DNA of 64,000 nt, from contig QJNS01000191.1 in the NCBI GenBank assembly GCA_004154925.1, positions 62,001 through 126,000 of the forward strand. The letters run 5' to 3'. The DNA is from Monosporascus cannonballus. Lineage: Eukaryota; Ascomycota; Sordariomycetes; Xylariales. The position numbers were made by a program, and so were the translations under genes. This document shows, in pieces, positions 1 to 13,700 of the stretch; the stretch's first letter is position 1; the number at the start of each line of letters is the position of its first letter. The notes under the pieces are model-generated. The model did no database searches, was not told the DNA's origin, and saw nothing but the letters and a program-made list of their open reading frames with translations.

Positions 1-3000
1 TTTATTCGTTAAACTAAACGTAAATTTTAAACCGCTTAATTATTAATATAAAATATGTTCTACTATAAATATTTACGTGATTTCTAATACACCTTTAAGT
101 TTTTTATTTATTTTACCGAGGTATTTACTATATTTTATAAATAAATATAAGTTATAGCGAAAATCCTCGTTATTTACTGTAATAATTGAAAAACTATTAT
201 CGTTTATTATTTTGTATTTTGAATAATTTGTTTAATAATTTTTAATATCCGCAAAATATATTATTAAGCGGTATATTAAATGGTGTGGAATATTTTTACT
301 TTTTTCGAAATTATCGTAATTTTGACGTAGACTACTTCGATAAATGTTACGATTTTATTATGAATCTTTTTTTAATTACTTAGGAAATTACATTTATATC
401 TGTGAAAGCATTTTTAGTCAGGTTAAAAGTATTTTCTTTTTTATCTAAATATTCGTTTTTTTACGAATATGTATTTATAGTGCTAATATACTATTGTAAA
501 TATTATTACCGATATTAATTATAACGTTAACTTTAATTACGGTACCAAGAATTTTATATATATGATAACGGTTTATTATTGCGACATTTTAATTAAAACT
601 ATTTGTAATATAACTCTTTAAATTATAATATTTAGTAATTAAAACACTCATTTTAACCAGTACAACCTTATTATATATTTCGTTATTTTTAGAAATTTTT
701 TACATGCTTTTTATAATATTTGGAACCAATTTTAAGTGCGGATATTCCGTAAAGATTTTAAGCGTAAGTTTACTAAAAGTTAATCGTTTTTCTGGTAATG
801 TTTCCGAGAAGGTAAACGTTTTTACCGTGTTTATTACGAATCTGGATATAATAAACGACTGAACCGATTTTTTACTTTTTTTCGATATAATTATTTTTAC
901 CATTAATAATAAATGAAAATAAAATAAAATAAATTTTCGTTTTTTTGAACGAAGCATTTCTATTATTAAACGAAAAGTATTTTTTAAGACTTTTAAATTA
1001 GTTTCGTCTTTTTAGCGGAATTAACTTTTTGGCCGCGAAAATTCTATGAGCATATAAAAGATTTAACGGATATAACGTTTTTATTAATTAAGATTTCGGG
1101 CGGTAAATTCGAATCTTTGCTAATACGAGTAATTTTGTTAATCTAGAAAGGTGTGTCGAATATTTCGTTTTATTAGCGGAATTTTCGAACAACGAGCTGA
1201 AGAATTTACCGGTAGGGATGATTTTATTAATACGGGTAATTATAACAGATTTTTCGTTATTGCTAATTAAATTTCGGATAGTTAACTTATAACTTTGCCG
1301 CCAGTAGTGATTTTTGTCACAGTCCTAAGTAGAACCTTATAGGTATATAGAGCAGAACAAGGCGGTCAGAGCTCGACCTGACACCGTTCCACTTTTAGTG
1401 GTGTAATGGCTAGACTCTTGTTCTTCTGTGCCGTAATAGTTTTGTCGATATAAACAATTTTAGCAGTTATTATTTCTTCGTCGATGGAATTACTAAATAT
1501 AAGGTTTTCGTAAACGTCGATATTTTTGTTATATTATTTATTAACCTTGCCAAGGCCAGACCGCTTAAAAACAAATATATTTATCGTAATAAGTACTTCT
1601 TTTTCTGTAAAGTGTATTATAACCTTTGCGAAATTAATTCAACTTTTATTTTTAATTATTATTTTATCAGCTTTTTTAACAATAATATCATTATTTCCGT
1701 TTTTTTAACATTATTTAAAAAGGTTTCGTCCATTTTATTTATATATTTTAAGCTAAAAGTTATAGCGTTATTATTGTTTTTATAAATAGCGGTTTTAGTT
1801 AAATTTTCAACTAAACCGTTTTTAGTTAATATACATATATTATCGTAATTAATATAACGTTTGAATTTTTTATTATAATTATCGGTATTTCTTTTATCCG
1901 TATTATATTTAATTCGTATGTCCCTAAATTCTTTAAATTATATTTTTTGTTCTAACATTTCCAATACTGAATAAATAAACTCAATATGAAAATATTTAAT
2001 AGGTTTTTAGCTAAATATTATGCTGAATTTATTATACAGAACTTTATAAACCAGTATAGTAAATCAGGCTTTCTTTAAATTTAACGGTAAAAACGGTTAA
2101 AAAAATGAGGCATACGTTTTAAGAGAAGAAACAATTAAAAAACAAAGAAATCACGAAATCTTTGCTTAAAGGGCGTTTTTAAATATATGGATATATTTAA
2201 TATCGACGAAAGTACCTTTCGAATAACATAGGATTTTCTAAAAAGAAATGTTAACAGCTAATTGTTATTTATAATTTATAACGTAATTTTTATTAGAGCT
2301 TTCGAAAAAAACTAAATTAAAAATATAAAATCGTATATACATTTATCATTAATATATTAAAACATTTCACGAACAAAAATATTAATTTGTATTATACTTT
2401 TCTTTTTTATATACGAAAACATTCGATTCCCCCTTTATTGTATATTATTTTGCTTTTATTAACGTAAATTCTTTTTCTTTTTTTATTTAACGAGCTAATT
2501 AATCAAATATTTTGTTTTTTATTCGGCGATCGCCTTCTTAATTCTAACGAGAACATTTCTTTGAAACGTTATTCGTTATTTTTAGCAGTTTAATCTATTT
2601 ATGTAACGAAATATTTAATGAATATATTCTTTTTATATTTACAAATTTTGCAGTTAACAATGTCGTCAATTTCCTATTTTTATTTATTATCGTTTACTGC
2701 TATAAGTCCACATTTCGAGCTCTTTTTATTAGACGAGTCTTTCTCTATTTTGGTTTATAAAGTTAAATTACCGAAACAACGGGATAAATCTTTCTGCTAT
2801 AAGAGAAATTTAATTAAAACATTAGATCCTTTATTTTTAAGAATTTTAAACACTTTTGTCTACGTGAATAACTTTTTCCGCCTGGGTTAACTGAATAAAG
2901 AATATTTCTAATATAACTTAACATATACGGTTTCGTCTTTTTTTATATTTCGTTAAAATATCGTAAGTATCGTTTTTCTTTTCAGTAAGTATAATAGCAA

Positions 3001-3290
3001 TATCGATTGATTAAGTTGTTTTTCAAACGTAATTTTTTAACGCTATTGATTATATCGTTTGTAATTATTTCTTTTTGTTTAATATGGTTACCGTGGACCT
3101 TGGTTAATTATAAAACATTAATTTATTTTCTAATCTGCTTATTATAATTGTTAAACATTTAATTAAAAACTATTATAAAATAAGTATTATATTAATCCAT
3201 AAAACGTAAGGCTCCATTGTTATATAAAACCATATAACGATTTTTACGGGTTGATTTCTTTTTCCGATAAACCGGTAATTATATAAATAA
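1..3290. other. RIP-like AT-rich DNA, no supported gene
   Basis: Extremely AT-rich sequence with frequent CpG, abundant TpA and scarce CpA/TpG, as expected after repeat-induced point mutation of former repeats. Open frames here are short, low-complexity and rich in Ile, Phe, Leu and Tyr, which AT-rich noise produces. I recognised no domain. One more balanced patch at about 1,290-1,436 is listed separately. Confidence 0.7.
1290..1436. repeat. GC-balanced patch, possible LTR or repeat remnant
   Basis: About 150 bp of nearly normal composition inside heavily AT-rich DNA. It contains a TATA-like stretch near 1,348 (ggtatatagag) and an inverted pair AGAACAAG / CTTGTTCT at about 1,353 and 1,418. 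It could be a late-arriving LTR or repeat fragment like the other GC islands in this window, but I found no second copy and no clear target duplication. Confidence 0.3.
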
Positions 3291-3744
3291 TATAACGTAC
3301 TACACAGGTCAGCTGGACACACAATTGAGCTGGACACTTTTTAAAATTTTACGACAACCGTCATAACAAATTCGAATTAATTCACCATAACGCAAAAAGA
3401 AAACAAAACGTATATATATAGATCGAGGATGCCGTCGACAATCGTCCTGTATTTGGTCGGCGTTTATATTCGCGAATTGGACATAATATCAATTCGAGCA
3501 CGTTTTATCTTTCCGTCTTAACCTTCGACGATAACCAACCGTCGACTATTGGCATTTTAAGCCCGGATAAGAAAACGCGCGTATGTATAACTCGGAGATA
3601 CCGTCGACAACCGTCGCGTATTCGGTTAACATTTTTGGGGGTTGTTTTGTATTAGAGGTTGGGTAATTAAAGTTAGATAGTGGGAATGTTGAAAAAAGTG
3701 TCCAGTTCACTTGTGTGTCCAGCTCACTTGTGTAGTACGTTATA
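3291..3744. mobile_element. MITE-1, non-autonomous Tc1/mariner-like element
   Basis: Both ends read inward as TATAACGTACTACACA, consistent with a TA target duplication (TA at 3,291-3,292 and 3,743-3,744). Just inside each end is a 17-bp unit repeated twice in tandem (ACACAAGTGAGCTGGAC and variants), followed by a T-run. The total terminal inverted repeat is about 45 bp with a few mismatches. The interior (about 360 bp) has a diverged direct repeat at about 3,424-3,466 and 3,596-3,638, both containing CCGTCGACAA. It has no coding capacity, so it must rely on a transposase elsewhere. Assignment to Tc1/mariner (pogo/Fot1-like) rests on the TA target and the terminus design, not on any transposase. 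Confidence 0.8.
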
Positions 3745-6700
3745 GTAAAAAAAATAACTTCATGTTTAAGATATCGAAAATTTCGTTTTTTAAAACGGAA
3801 GTACGTTTTATATTTTTATTATTAATAATTAAAATTTGTAATTCTTAATAATACAATTGTAAACCATTATATGTTAAATTTATTTAACCTTTTTTTAATT
3901 ACCGTAAATTACCTAATATTAATAAGGGTTGTTTACTAGTTTTATATAAAATTAATATAAGTTCTTTGAAATATCGCATTTCAATTACATATAAAAAATA
4001 TCCTGAAATATTATTTTACGTATATGTGTAATAAAGTATATGATTATTATATAATATAATAATTTAATCGCTAATAAAAAAATTGTTTCCACCTTAATAT
4101 ATTTCAGTCCATTTAATCCTTTATATAAATTAAATAGATGTTAAAATGTCTCCAGATATAATAATACTTCTTTACGAAATAAAGGTTATATAAATCTCTT
4201 ATTATACGTTTTCTAGGAGAGAAATAGCTTTAATCATAAATAAGCTTCCACAGGTTTTTAATATAAATATAGAAAATATATAGTCTTTTATAACGGTGAA
4301 ATTTAATATTCTCAAAAATGTTATTATTTATTTGAAATTATCTTCTAAAACCGGAATAACTTTAAAAGTAATATACATTTTGCTAGAAAATATCAAATGT
4401 TAAATTTCCTTTATATGTTATCCCAATAGTTCGATTAGTATGTTTTCGTTATCTTATAATACGTAATTGCCTTAAATAAATAATATACCGCGTTCGGTAT
4501 TGCGTTAAGGTTTTTCGAAATATATTATATCTTTAATTGAAGTGTTAAACCATAATTAATTATATCAATTATTTCTAACTTCGTAAACAACGATTGATAT
4601 AAAATATGTTTTCGTAAAAAAACACAATTAATAAAAAGTTAACTCGATATAAACATACTTTTACGGATTTTTGTAATTTCTTAGATCTTGATATTAACGT
4701 CACCATTTTTTCAGTTCATCCGAACTTTTTTTCTGTATTAGAAATCTATTTTAATATAAATTCTATAACTTGCACTCTTATTTTAAATATGGTTTTTTCC
4801 AAAAATATTTTAATAGTTGTATTTGTTAGCAAAGTGGAAAATTCTAATACCGTACGTCTTTTTATAAACGTTTAATGTTTTCTAAAAGGTTTATCAATTT
4901 AATGATAATAAATAATATATTAGATATATAAATATATTTAACATATTTTTTAAACTTTTTTATTCGTAAAATTAAACTTAATGTTGGAAATATACGTTTA
5001 TTTCGCTTACTTAAACGTCTTGATTAAAAATGTTTTCGAATTCTTAAGTTTTGCTAATAATTCAACTTTTTTGGATTGAAAATTTATCACCTTTACATTA
5101 TACCAAACGCCTTTTATATAAATATATTATTATACATATTTATATCTCCAAAAAATGAAACGTATTAAAATATATTAATTTGCTGCAAATATTTATACGG
5201 TTATTTATTTTGGAAATCATTTTTCCGTTAACGATAGAGCTATATAAACGGATTAGTAAAAAGCCTATAAAAACACTTCTACGTCAATATAACTATACGT
5301 TTTTTTGATATATTTAATACGATATATAGATTTTCCACATTTTTATTAACATTAATATTAGAAACAATAATCCCAGCATTATAAATATATATAAAAGATT
5401 AATATGCGAAAGTTAATTTATTACAATTTGATAACTAATCTAAAAAATTGCAATAATTTATTAATATTACGTTAAGCCTTTTTAATTTTCGAGAATGAAT
5501 AATTTCTATTCGGTTTCGGTATTCTATACTTATAAACAATTAAAAAAGTTTTAAACTTATCGAAAAAGGTTAATCTATATTTTATTAATTGTATCGTTTA
5601 TAATATTATTTTAATTAGATAACGGCTATATCTTAGATATCGCAATTTTTTTAAAAAATTAGACGTTAATTACTACGCGGTCTTTTCTATACTTATTGCT
5701 TACTTTTTTCTATAGAACAAAAACTAGAACTGCTACTAAGGTAAGTTTGTTTTAGAACGATATTTTTTCTTAAGTATATAATACGTGATATTTTTTATTG
5801 AAGAATTAATAATTGTTATCATTTGATAAATATATTTTAATTAACTTAAATTATGTTTATTATTCTTTAGGGCAGTTAATGCGTATTTTATATTTTTTAT
5901 ATATTAAAGTTCTGTCTTTATTTCGGAGACTATTATACCTGTCGATTAACCGGCGTGTTTTATTATTAATTAAAAGGTTATCGTTTGTAATAATAACGTT
6001 ACTTTTGGATTTAATTTACAAAATATCTATTAGTTTTATAACGCTGTATATAGAAATATAAAAATTCAAAAATAAACGTTGGTTGTTTTATTATTATTCG
6101 CGCCTCTTTAAATAAGAAAATAAGTTTTTTCGATTGAATTAACTCAATTTTTAAGGTAAACACAAGTTTCCAGTATTAAGTAACGTTATATTAAGTTGTT
6201 AACTAGGGTTTCTATTATTAATTTAAAGATATCGTATTAAGTTGTTCTTTTTTCCGGATAATAAATAATTATATTTTAAAGTTGTAAACTATAACCTTTT
6301 TAAAATTAACTTTATTGAAAGTAAATTTAAATATGTCCGAATGGTGTGCCCTTTTTTATAAAAATTAAACTATACGAACTTTTATTAATTAATTTAAAAG
6401 GTTCGGCGTAATTAACGATAATAACAGCCGTTATTATGGCCGGTAATATGATGAAGTAAATTACGATAACCTTTTATCGGATCGATTTAAATGTTACCGC
6501 TTTAAAAATTTCCTTTTTTATTTTCATATCAAAAACTAACCGGAAAATACAGTTCTTTTTAAAAAAAATTAATTTTAACTTTGTATTAAAATAGAAATTC
6601 GATATCTAATAATATTTGAGATCAAAGGCAATTAATAACGTTAATCTTTACTACAAAATTATTATTTATGTATATACTTTTAATGTATTTTTATAATAAT

Positions 6701-9449
6701 GTTAAGTTCAATTCAAATAGCGATAAAAGTATTAGACTTAACGCCTTTAATACAAATAAGGTTAATATTCAAAAACCTCAAATATTTTATTTGTGTAATT
6801 ATATAATTTCGATTATATAATATTGTAAAATTACTAATATTTGTATAAACGTTAATTAGTTACATATTAATTTTACTCTTATTATTTATTTTTAAGTACG
6901 AAGTTTTTCGTAATAATTTATTTTTTATTACGAGATGTCGATTAGCTTCAATTCTTTATTCGTCGTTAAAAATAAAATATATCGTTTTTTCAAAGCTGGT
7001 TACTTTGAACAAAAGTTTGAGAAAATCTGCTAATTATATTATTTTCAATACTGGAGCCCTTTTCATAAATCCTTTACTTTATTAATAACGAATAAAAACG
7101 TTTTCCGAATCGTATTAAATATCGTATTGATAATATAAAAATTTTAGTTCCTTATTCTTTATCGATGATTTATCGGTATATTTCGCGAAATGTACGAAAC
7201 ATATATCATTTACGACATAATCGGTTATATATGGTTGTTCACTTTCGTAATACGAGTTTAATTGCTTTTTTTATTAAAATAAATATAACCGTTAATTTAT
7301 ACAACAACTTGATAATTTTCGATGTCTTTTTTATATTGTTATATTACCCTTTTATTAATGAAAATATAAATTCCGTTTTAGCATCGTACTCTTTACCCAC
7401 ATTTGCAATTCAGTTTAAAACAGCATTAAAAGCTGTGGCGATTTAATTAATTTAAACGTTTATCGTGTTTCTGTTATTAAAAATAACATAGGTTTTTATG
7501 TTCTTAATTTTATCGTTGATAATTTTTCAAATACTTTTATAAACCTAAGTTAAATTAATAGAACCTTTATAATTTTCGGTTATATTTTAAAGATTTGTAA
7601 CATTAAAATCATTATTTCTTAGGGTTGTTTTTTGTATAATACGACGTAAAATTTTGAATTGTCTAACTTATCGTAAAAAGCAATTTATAAATTAACGTTT
7701 ATTGTTAAATATCGTTTAATGTACTCTTTTGTTTCGCTTTAATATTTATGCTAATTAGATATACACTTATAAAATTCCACTTATTACGGTGAAAATATAA
7801 AACATAGAAAATTAAAAATAAATCTTTATATAAACGTATGAACTTTTAAAAATTGGTTAAACTTTCATATATTTTTACTGATTCAAACAATGTTATTACG
7901 CAAGTTTTAACCGATTTTTCTTTTATGTAATTCTTAAAAGTATATCGATTTCGAGTTAATTGTATTTAGGATTCTAGTTAATTCAATCCTGAAACGGTTT
8001 AATATAATATTTAATATTATTATTAAACTTGTTTTAAAATAAAAATACACTTTTCTAGATAATTATAACATTTCTTTTATTAAGGCGTTATTTCGAAATA
8101 AACTCTAAACCTTTTTAAACATAATTAATTTTCTATTAATCGTATCCGCTAATTTCTTATGTTTTTAATCTATAAAAATACCTTATTATAGCATATTTGC
8201 TTTTAATTATAAAAACTAGCGAATGCATTATATATGGAGTTATTTACGCTGGGCTAAAATTATCTAATATTAATTACCTATATTTTATATAATTCCGCAC
8301 CGGATCCTTTATAGTTTTAAATTTATAAGTTAATTATTAATCCTTAATTAAGACGTTATTCTTTTTGAAAAAACATAAATTAAAATATGTACGATATTAT
8401 CGTTTTATTAATTAAATAGGATAAAATAAAGCTTGTATCCTAATTTATATTTCAAGTGGTTAACTTGAAAGTATTTAATAAAAACCTCGATTTTCTTAAT
8501 GATTCGAAAGTTAACTTCGCTAAAATCTTTTAGCGTTTCCAATTTCTAGCGTTTTTATTTTTCTTTTTTATAAATTTAGATGTAAATACTTTCGAATTTA
8601 TTGGTTAATTTTGCTTTTTGAAGAAAATATTTTCAATTTGTTAATTTAATTTAATACTTTACGTAATAACTTTTTGAAATTTGTATACCGCCTAAACTGT
8701 TAAAAAATAATTTTATTGTTTATTCCGAGTTGTTTAACTATTTCGACCGTATTTCTTTTAGAGAAAAGTATCGATTTGTTTATTTTAATTAAAAAATCTT
8801 CATGTTTATATAAGCAAATTTAAATTAGATATTAAAATAAATATTCGAACTTTTTTAAACATATAAATATCTTTTTAGGTATAACAATGAAATAATATTT
8901 ATACTGTAAAAAGTATTAAGTACGATACTTAAATCAATTCCTTTTTTTTAAAAGCTGCTTGATAATTTCGTGTTTACCGTTAAGTATTAATAATTCAGAA
9001 TTTCGGACAATAAAAATATATATTTATTATATTTTTCAAAGCCTTTTTTGCTAGGAGTATTATTATAAGTCTTAAACGTATTACGTATTGCTTATATTTT
9101 GTAACTCTTTACAAATAAGAAGAAAATAATGGTAAACAAAAAACTAATTTTGAATGTAAATAATAGGAATTACGTATCAAAGATTCCGTAAAATGTATAA
9201 AAGGTAAGAAATAGTTATACGAAATAACGAAAGTAATATAACAAGTTTTTACTTGTTATAAATAATTAATTATAAGATACGTATAATTATGTGAATATAA
9301 TTGTTCTATTATTCTTTTATTTAGACATTTGAAGAATTTCCTAGTTATTTATAGCCGGAAACCCGGTTACTATGACCGTAACTGTGGAATTTCGAACATT
9401 ATTATTCCGAAGATTTTTGTAAAATATTTATTCGCATTATTTAAAATCG
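3745..9449. other. RIP-like AT-rich DNA, no supported gene
   Basis: Long stretch of AT-rich, CpG-retaining DNA with no intact reading frame. Since the gag remnant of element G-F runs leftward from 10,448, part of this stretch may be the rest of that element. I could not find a reverse transcriptase or integrase signature on the minus strand here, so I do not extend the element past about 9,450. Confidence 0.55.
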
Positions 9450-10448
9450 TTACATATTTGTGTTGTTTCGGAAGTCTGCTGTTCTATAAATAAAGTAATA
9501 TGCTTTTTTATTGCATATTCAAATTATATAATCGTATTTCTAATTAATTACTGTATTATAGACTTTACGCCAAAAGTAAATATAGCAAATCGAATAAAAC
9601 AATACCTGAAATATATTCGATATTACGTTAAGAAAAATTATAATTTACCAGAAATGTTATTAAATAATTTAACTTTATAAGATTTTAAAAAGCCTTCTGA
9701 TTTTTTGGAAAATTTTAACTGGATAATTTAGCTTATTTCAAAAAGTTTTCTAGCGTTCGAAATTTTACTTTTGTCTTTAACTGTTATGACCTCAACGGTC
9801 TTGGCCTTTCAATGACGATCGAAGTCCCAGAAGACACAAGCTCCGACTGTGGCCAAGAAGTCACGTGATTGGCTTAATGGGCTCAGACGTTACCATTAGT
9901 TCAAGAACGTTGAGGCAGCCGAGCCACGAAAGGCTCAAAGGGGCCCAAGAGGACTTAAGTAGCTAAATACCTTTGAGCCAGCCAAGACACGTTGAACCCA
10001 GACGAGGATATATACGCTTGTTATTTCCATAGTTTAGATAGCAGCACCTTGCAATAACAATTCGTTACTCAAGGCACCCTTAGTATTACGAAACGTGACA
10101 CGATACTATATCCGTTGTTCAGATTCCCACGATACTCCTACCAACATAAACCTGTACGACTTATGTTTAATAGTTCGTTAAACCGCATAGCCGTCACATT
10201 AACCATTTCGTATATTACTCAAAGCGCTTCGGTAAAGTTAACGTTTTTCTTTTTAAAATAAATAAGCCGCATATTTATAAAATTCTGTCGCTAAAGAATT
10301 TTTTCTTTAATTAGGCGAGGTTACTACTTTATTTCCTTTAAACTTATGCTTTATTCGAATATGTTATAAGTTAATTACTAATTGATAAATAAAATATAGA
10401 TAATATTATTTAAAGTTTAACAGTATGATTAACTAAAAGTTTATAACA
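9450..10448 (-). pseudogene. gag remnant of Ty3/gypsy element G-F
   Basis: Read on the minus strand from 10,448, the first bases after the LTR match the internal start of copies G-A (from 22,319), G-B (from 34,430 leftward) and G-D (from 45,965): CGTTATAA-like start, then a stretch around ACTGTTAAACTTTAA. Further left (about 9,770 to 9,500) the conceptual translation aligns with gag of G-A around the Gln-Tyr-Arg-Ile block. The frame is broken by stops and by the solo LTR at 9,782-10,198. The 3' limit is not visible. Confidence 0.6.
9782..10198 (+). mobile_element. Solo LTR of family G (417 bp), well preserved
   Basis: Begins TGTTATGACC and ends CCGTCACA, and is flanked on both sides by the 5-bp target duplication TTAAC (9,777-9,781 and 10,199-10,203). 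It matches the other G LTRs, including the block GGATATATACGC near 10,005-10,016 and the conserved 3' part AACAATTCGTTAC...TTACGAAACGT. It keeps near-normal composition, so it has escaped most of the C-to-T change around it and is probably a recent arrival. It sits inside the gag remnant of G-F. Confidence 0.92.
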
Positions 10449-10746
10449 TATAACGGCTCAAAGTTTAATTTTTTATTAAATATAAATTATACGGATTTAT
10501 ATTAATAAGAATATCGTAGGATTTTAAATAATACATATAATAATTAATTACGTTTTATAATACTAAAAATATTTTAAATAACGAATTATTATTACAAATT
10601 ACAGTTATATAGGTTATGGAAATAATAAATCAACATGTTTTATATAATTTGATTAGGTTTTAATTAAATGTTAAAATTATAAAAGATTTAATTGCATTAG
10701 ATATAATTGGTTCCGTATAGATTTACTTGGATCTTGTTGCCAAAAG

Positions 10747-13700
10747 TGTCAGATATAAGGGACATCAGTTATGTGTTTATTAATAACTAGTTGCAAGTGC
10801 TCTAGAACGCGCACTGCACTTTAAGGTGATCTAGTCCCGGAACATATATGTTCCGATTAGAGGGAATCTTCCGTATATAAGGTATTAAAGCACCCCTGCT
10901 AGCTGACATACCCCTTTAATACCTTAAAGTATTTACGGTATTAACTATTACAACTCCTAGAGCCACAGTTATCCATTTTACTTTTCCTCCAGCGATTAAA
11001 TTTTTTTAATTAACTAATTTCTTTTTTGAAGTTTTTCGTATAGTGTTTTTCCGTTAATCGAAGGCTTCCGTAATATCCATTAATTTTAGTTATTTTGTGA
11101 AATGCTTAAAGGGTTTGCTTAATTAAGTTTTTGTTAAACCGTTAATTAATATATCGCTCGTAAGCGTATAGTCCATTTCGATTAAGTTATTTTTTGCGGT
11201 TTATCGTAACTAATAATTATATATATTTATATGCCTTATTTTGTTATTAATAAGGTAATATCGACGTTAATTAACAGTATAATTTATTGGTTATTATATT
11301 ATATATTTAACGGTTTTATATTTAAGGTAATTCTATTTTATTTAATTAATTAAAAATTAAATAAACTTTTTTTATAATTTATTTAAAAGATAATAATTTC
11401 GCTTTTATTATAAAAGTAATTTTTAAATCTTATTTGTTCTCCCGTTATTTCTTTATTTTTCTGAATAATTTTGTAATGTAAACGTAAAAGGTTTTTCGGT
11501 TAATCGTATTATCCGCAAAGGAAATGTTATTTTAAGTATTTAATAAATTTTTATTGCCGAATTATGAGGTTATCGTTTTAGTTTCGATTAGGTATAATAT
11601 AATTCGGTCGGCAGCTTTATAATATATATCGCGAAAGATCAAATTAAATCGAGTAAATAGGGATACCGTAAAGGATATATCGGATTACGTATTAATTATT
11701 ACGAAAAAAATAAAACCGATTTTTTTGGGTATTTATTAACAAAATTCAAATTAGCAAGATTAAATTTCGGTAATAACTTAATACTAATCATAGGTATTTT
11801 TACGAAATTATTTAAATTTTCTTTATGTATTAAATTAACTAACTTATTTAAAATGTCGGATTAAAATAATTAGATTTTTTTATTAAATTTATCTTTAATT
11901 ATTTCGATACCGAAAAATTACTATAAGTCCTTACTTTTTATTAGGATGTACCGTTTTTGTATTTGTTAAATTAATTAATTAACGAAATTTTAAATTTTTT
12001 GCGATATATTATAATAATATCGTTTATAAAAAACAAAACAAGCATTTTTAACGAATAAAATAATAAGGTTCGTAAAGAACGGGGTTAAATTCTAATTTCT
12101 TAAATATCTTAATAAAGTCCTTTTATCATAACAAAAATAATTTCCTTAATCTATATAATACTTTCTTAATTAGGAAAATTTTGTTACGTTACAGATATCT
12201 TAAGGACGTTTTTATATATATTTCGTAAGTTAAGTTGGTGTTTATTAAGGCGTTTATAATGTTATATTGCTTAGGGTTTAAGTTAAATTTAACCGTAATA
12301 ACGATTAAAATTCGAAACGACTTTTTAACGAAGGTAATTGTGTATATATTGCTATAGGCAGTCTTAAATTGTTAATTATTTCGTAGAATAAAACGGACTT
12401 TGCATTTTTGGGATTAGTTATACTTGTTGAATTTATAATTATATATCTATATATATCTTAAAACTTATTTTTTTTAACAAAAAACTAATTAACGGTTTTT
12501 TAAGATCGCATTTTTTATAGCTTTATAAATAAGTTTTTTCGGCTTTACGGAATATTTCCTTTAACGGATATGTATTTAGCTTTTTATAGCCTTACGGCGG
12601 TAACGGTAAATTACGTTTATGTACCCGGTTTTATAATTTAAATACCGTTTTATATGCCAAGGTATTATTATTTTTCCGATTAGGGTAATACGTATTTTAG
12701 GTAGTTAACTTTTTTAAATTTCCGTAATTTACCGGCTAATTATCGTACGTACTTATAAAAGGAATTAAACGTCCTATATTAAAATCGGCTTTTTATATTT
12801 CGTACTTAATTCGGATAATATTTTCTTCATACGGAATATATAGGAAGCCTACGTTATAACCTGAAAGATACCTTTATCTTTTACATTTACTTTGGGTTAA
12901 ACAATATAAGAGAAGCTTAGGGTTACCTTTATTTTTTCCGTTAACGCAATAATTATAACAGTTATTAGGGCAGACGTTGGTGGCGGTAATAGTCCAAGAG
13001 ATGGAAATAATTGGAATATAACGGTTATATAGGGATAATTAATTTTTTGCGAATAAACTTATTTTTCTCTATTCTATATATAATTTACGTTAATACTTTT
13101 TTAAAGTTATTTCTTCTGCTTAACCGGTAATTAAATTATTCTATTTAAGTTTCTATTCTTTTTTTATATATAAATTAAATATTTGTCGTTTTAATTAATT
13201 ATTTTTACCTGTCGGATTAATTTTTGTAATTTTCTTTATAATATACAAAAGGTCATTTTTTAAATTGGTAATATTATCTAGAAAAATACTTTTTCGTTAA
13301 ATTATATATTTCGAATAATAATAACTTTATTAATTAGAAAATTTTAAATTTCGTAAATATTCGTAAATAAATAAATAACGAAATAATTACTTTACTTTTT
13401 AAATTTTAACTTTTAAAGTTTTTTTTATAGCAGTAATTGTTATAACGTAAATTATAACGCCGTATGTTCGTAAGCAAGTTTGTTAAGGTTTTCGATCAAA
13501 TGTTGTAACGCCGTTTTTGTCCGCTAGGTAAATATAATAAACCTCGTATAAGCTTTGCCAAAAAATATATATCTAGGAATATAATTATATAAATATATTA
13601 CTTCTTTAAGGATATATACGATTCAAAACAAAAATAACTTAACGATATTTCGTATCGCAATTACTGTTTTCTTAATTATACCCTTTAAACGTTATATACC

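Noticed and set aside
1380..1430. tRNA gene suggested by TAGTGGTGTAATGGCTAG
   Set aside because: The stretch resembles an A-box, but there is no GGTTCGA-type B-box at the right distance and no acceptor stem could be formed.
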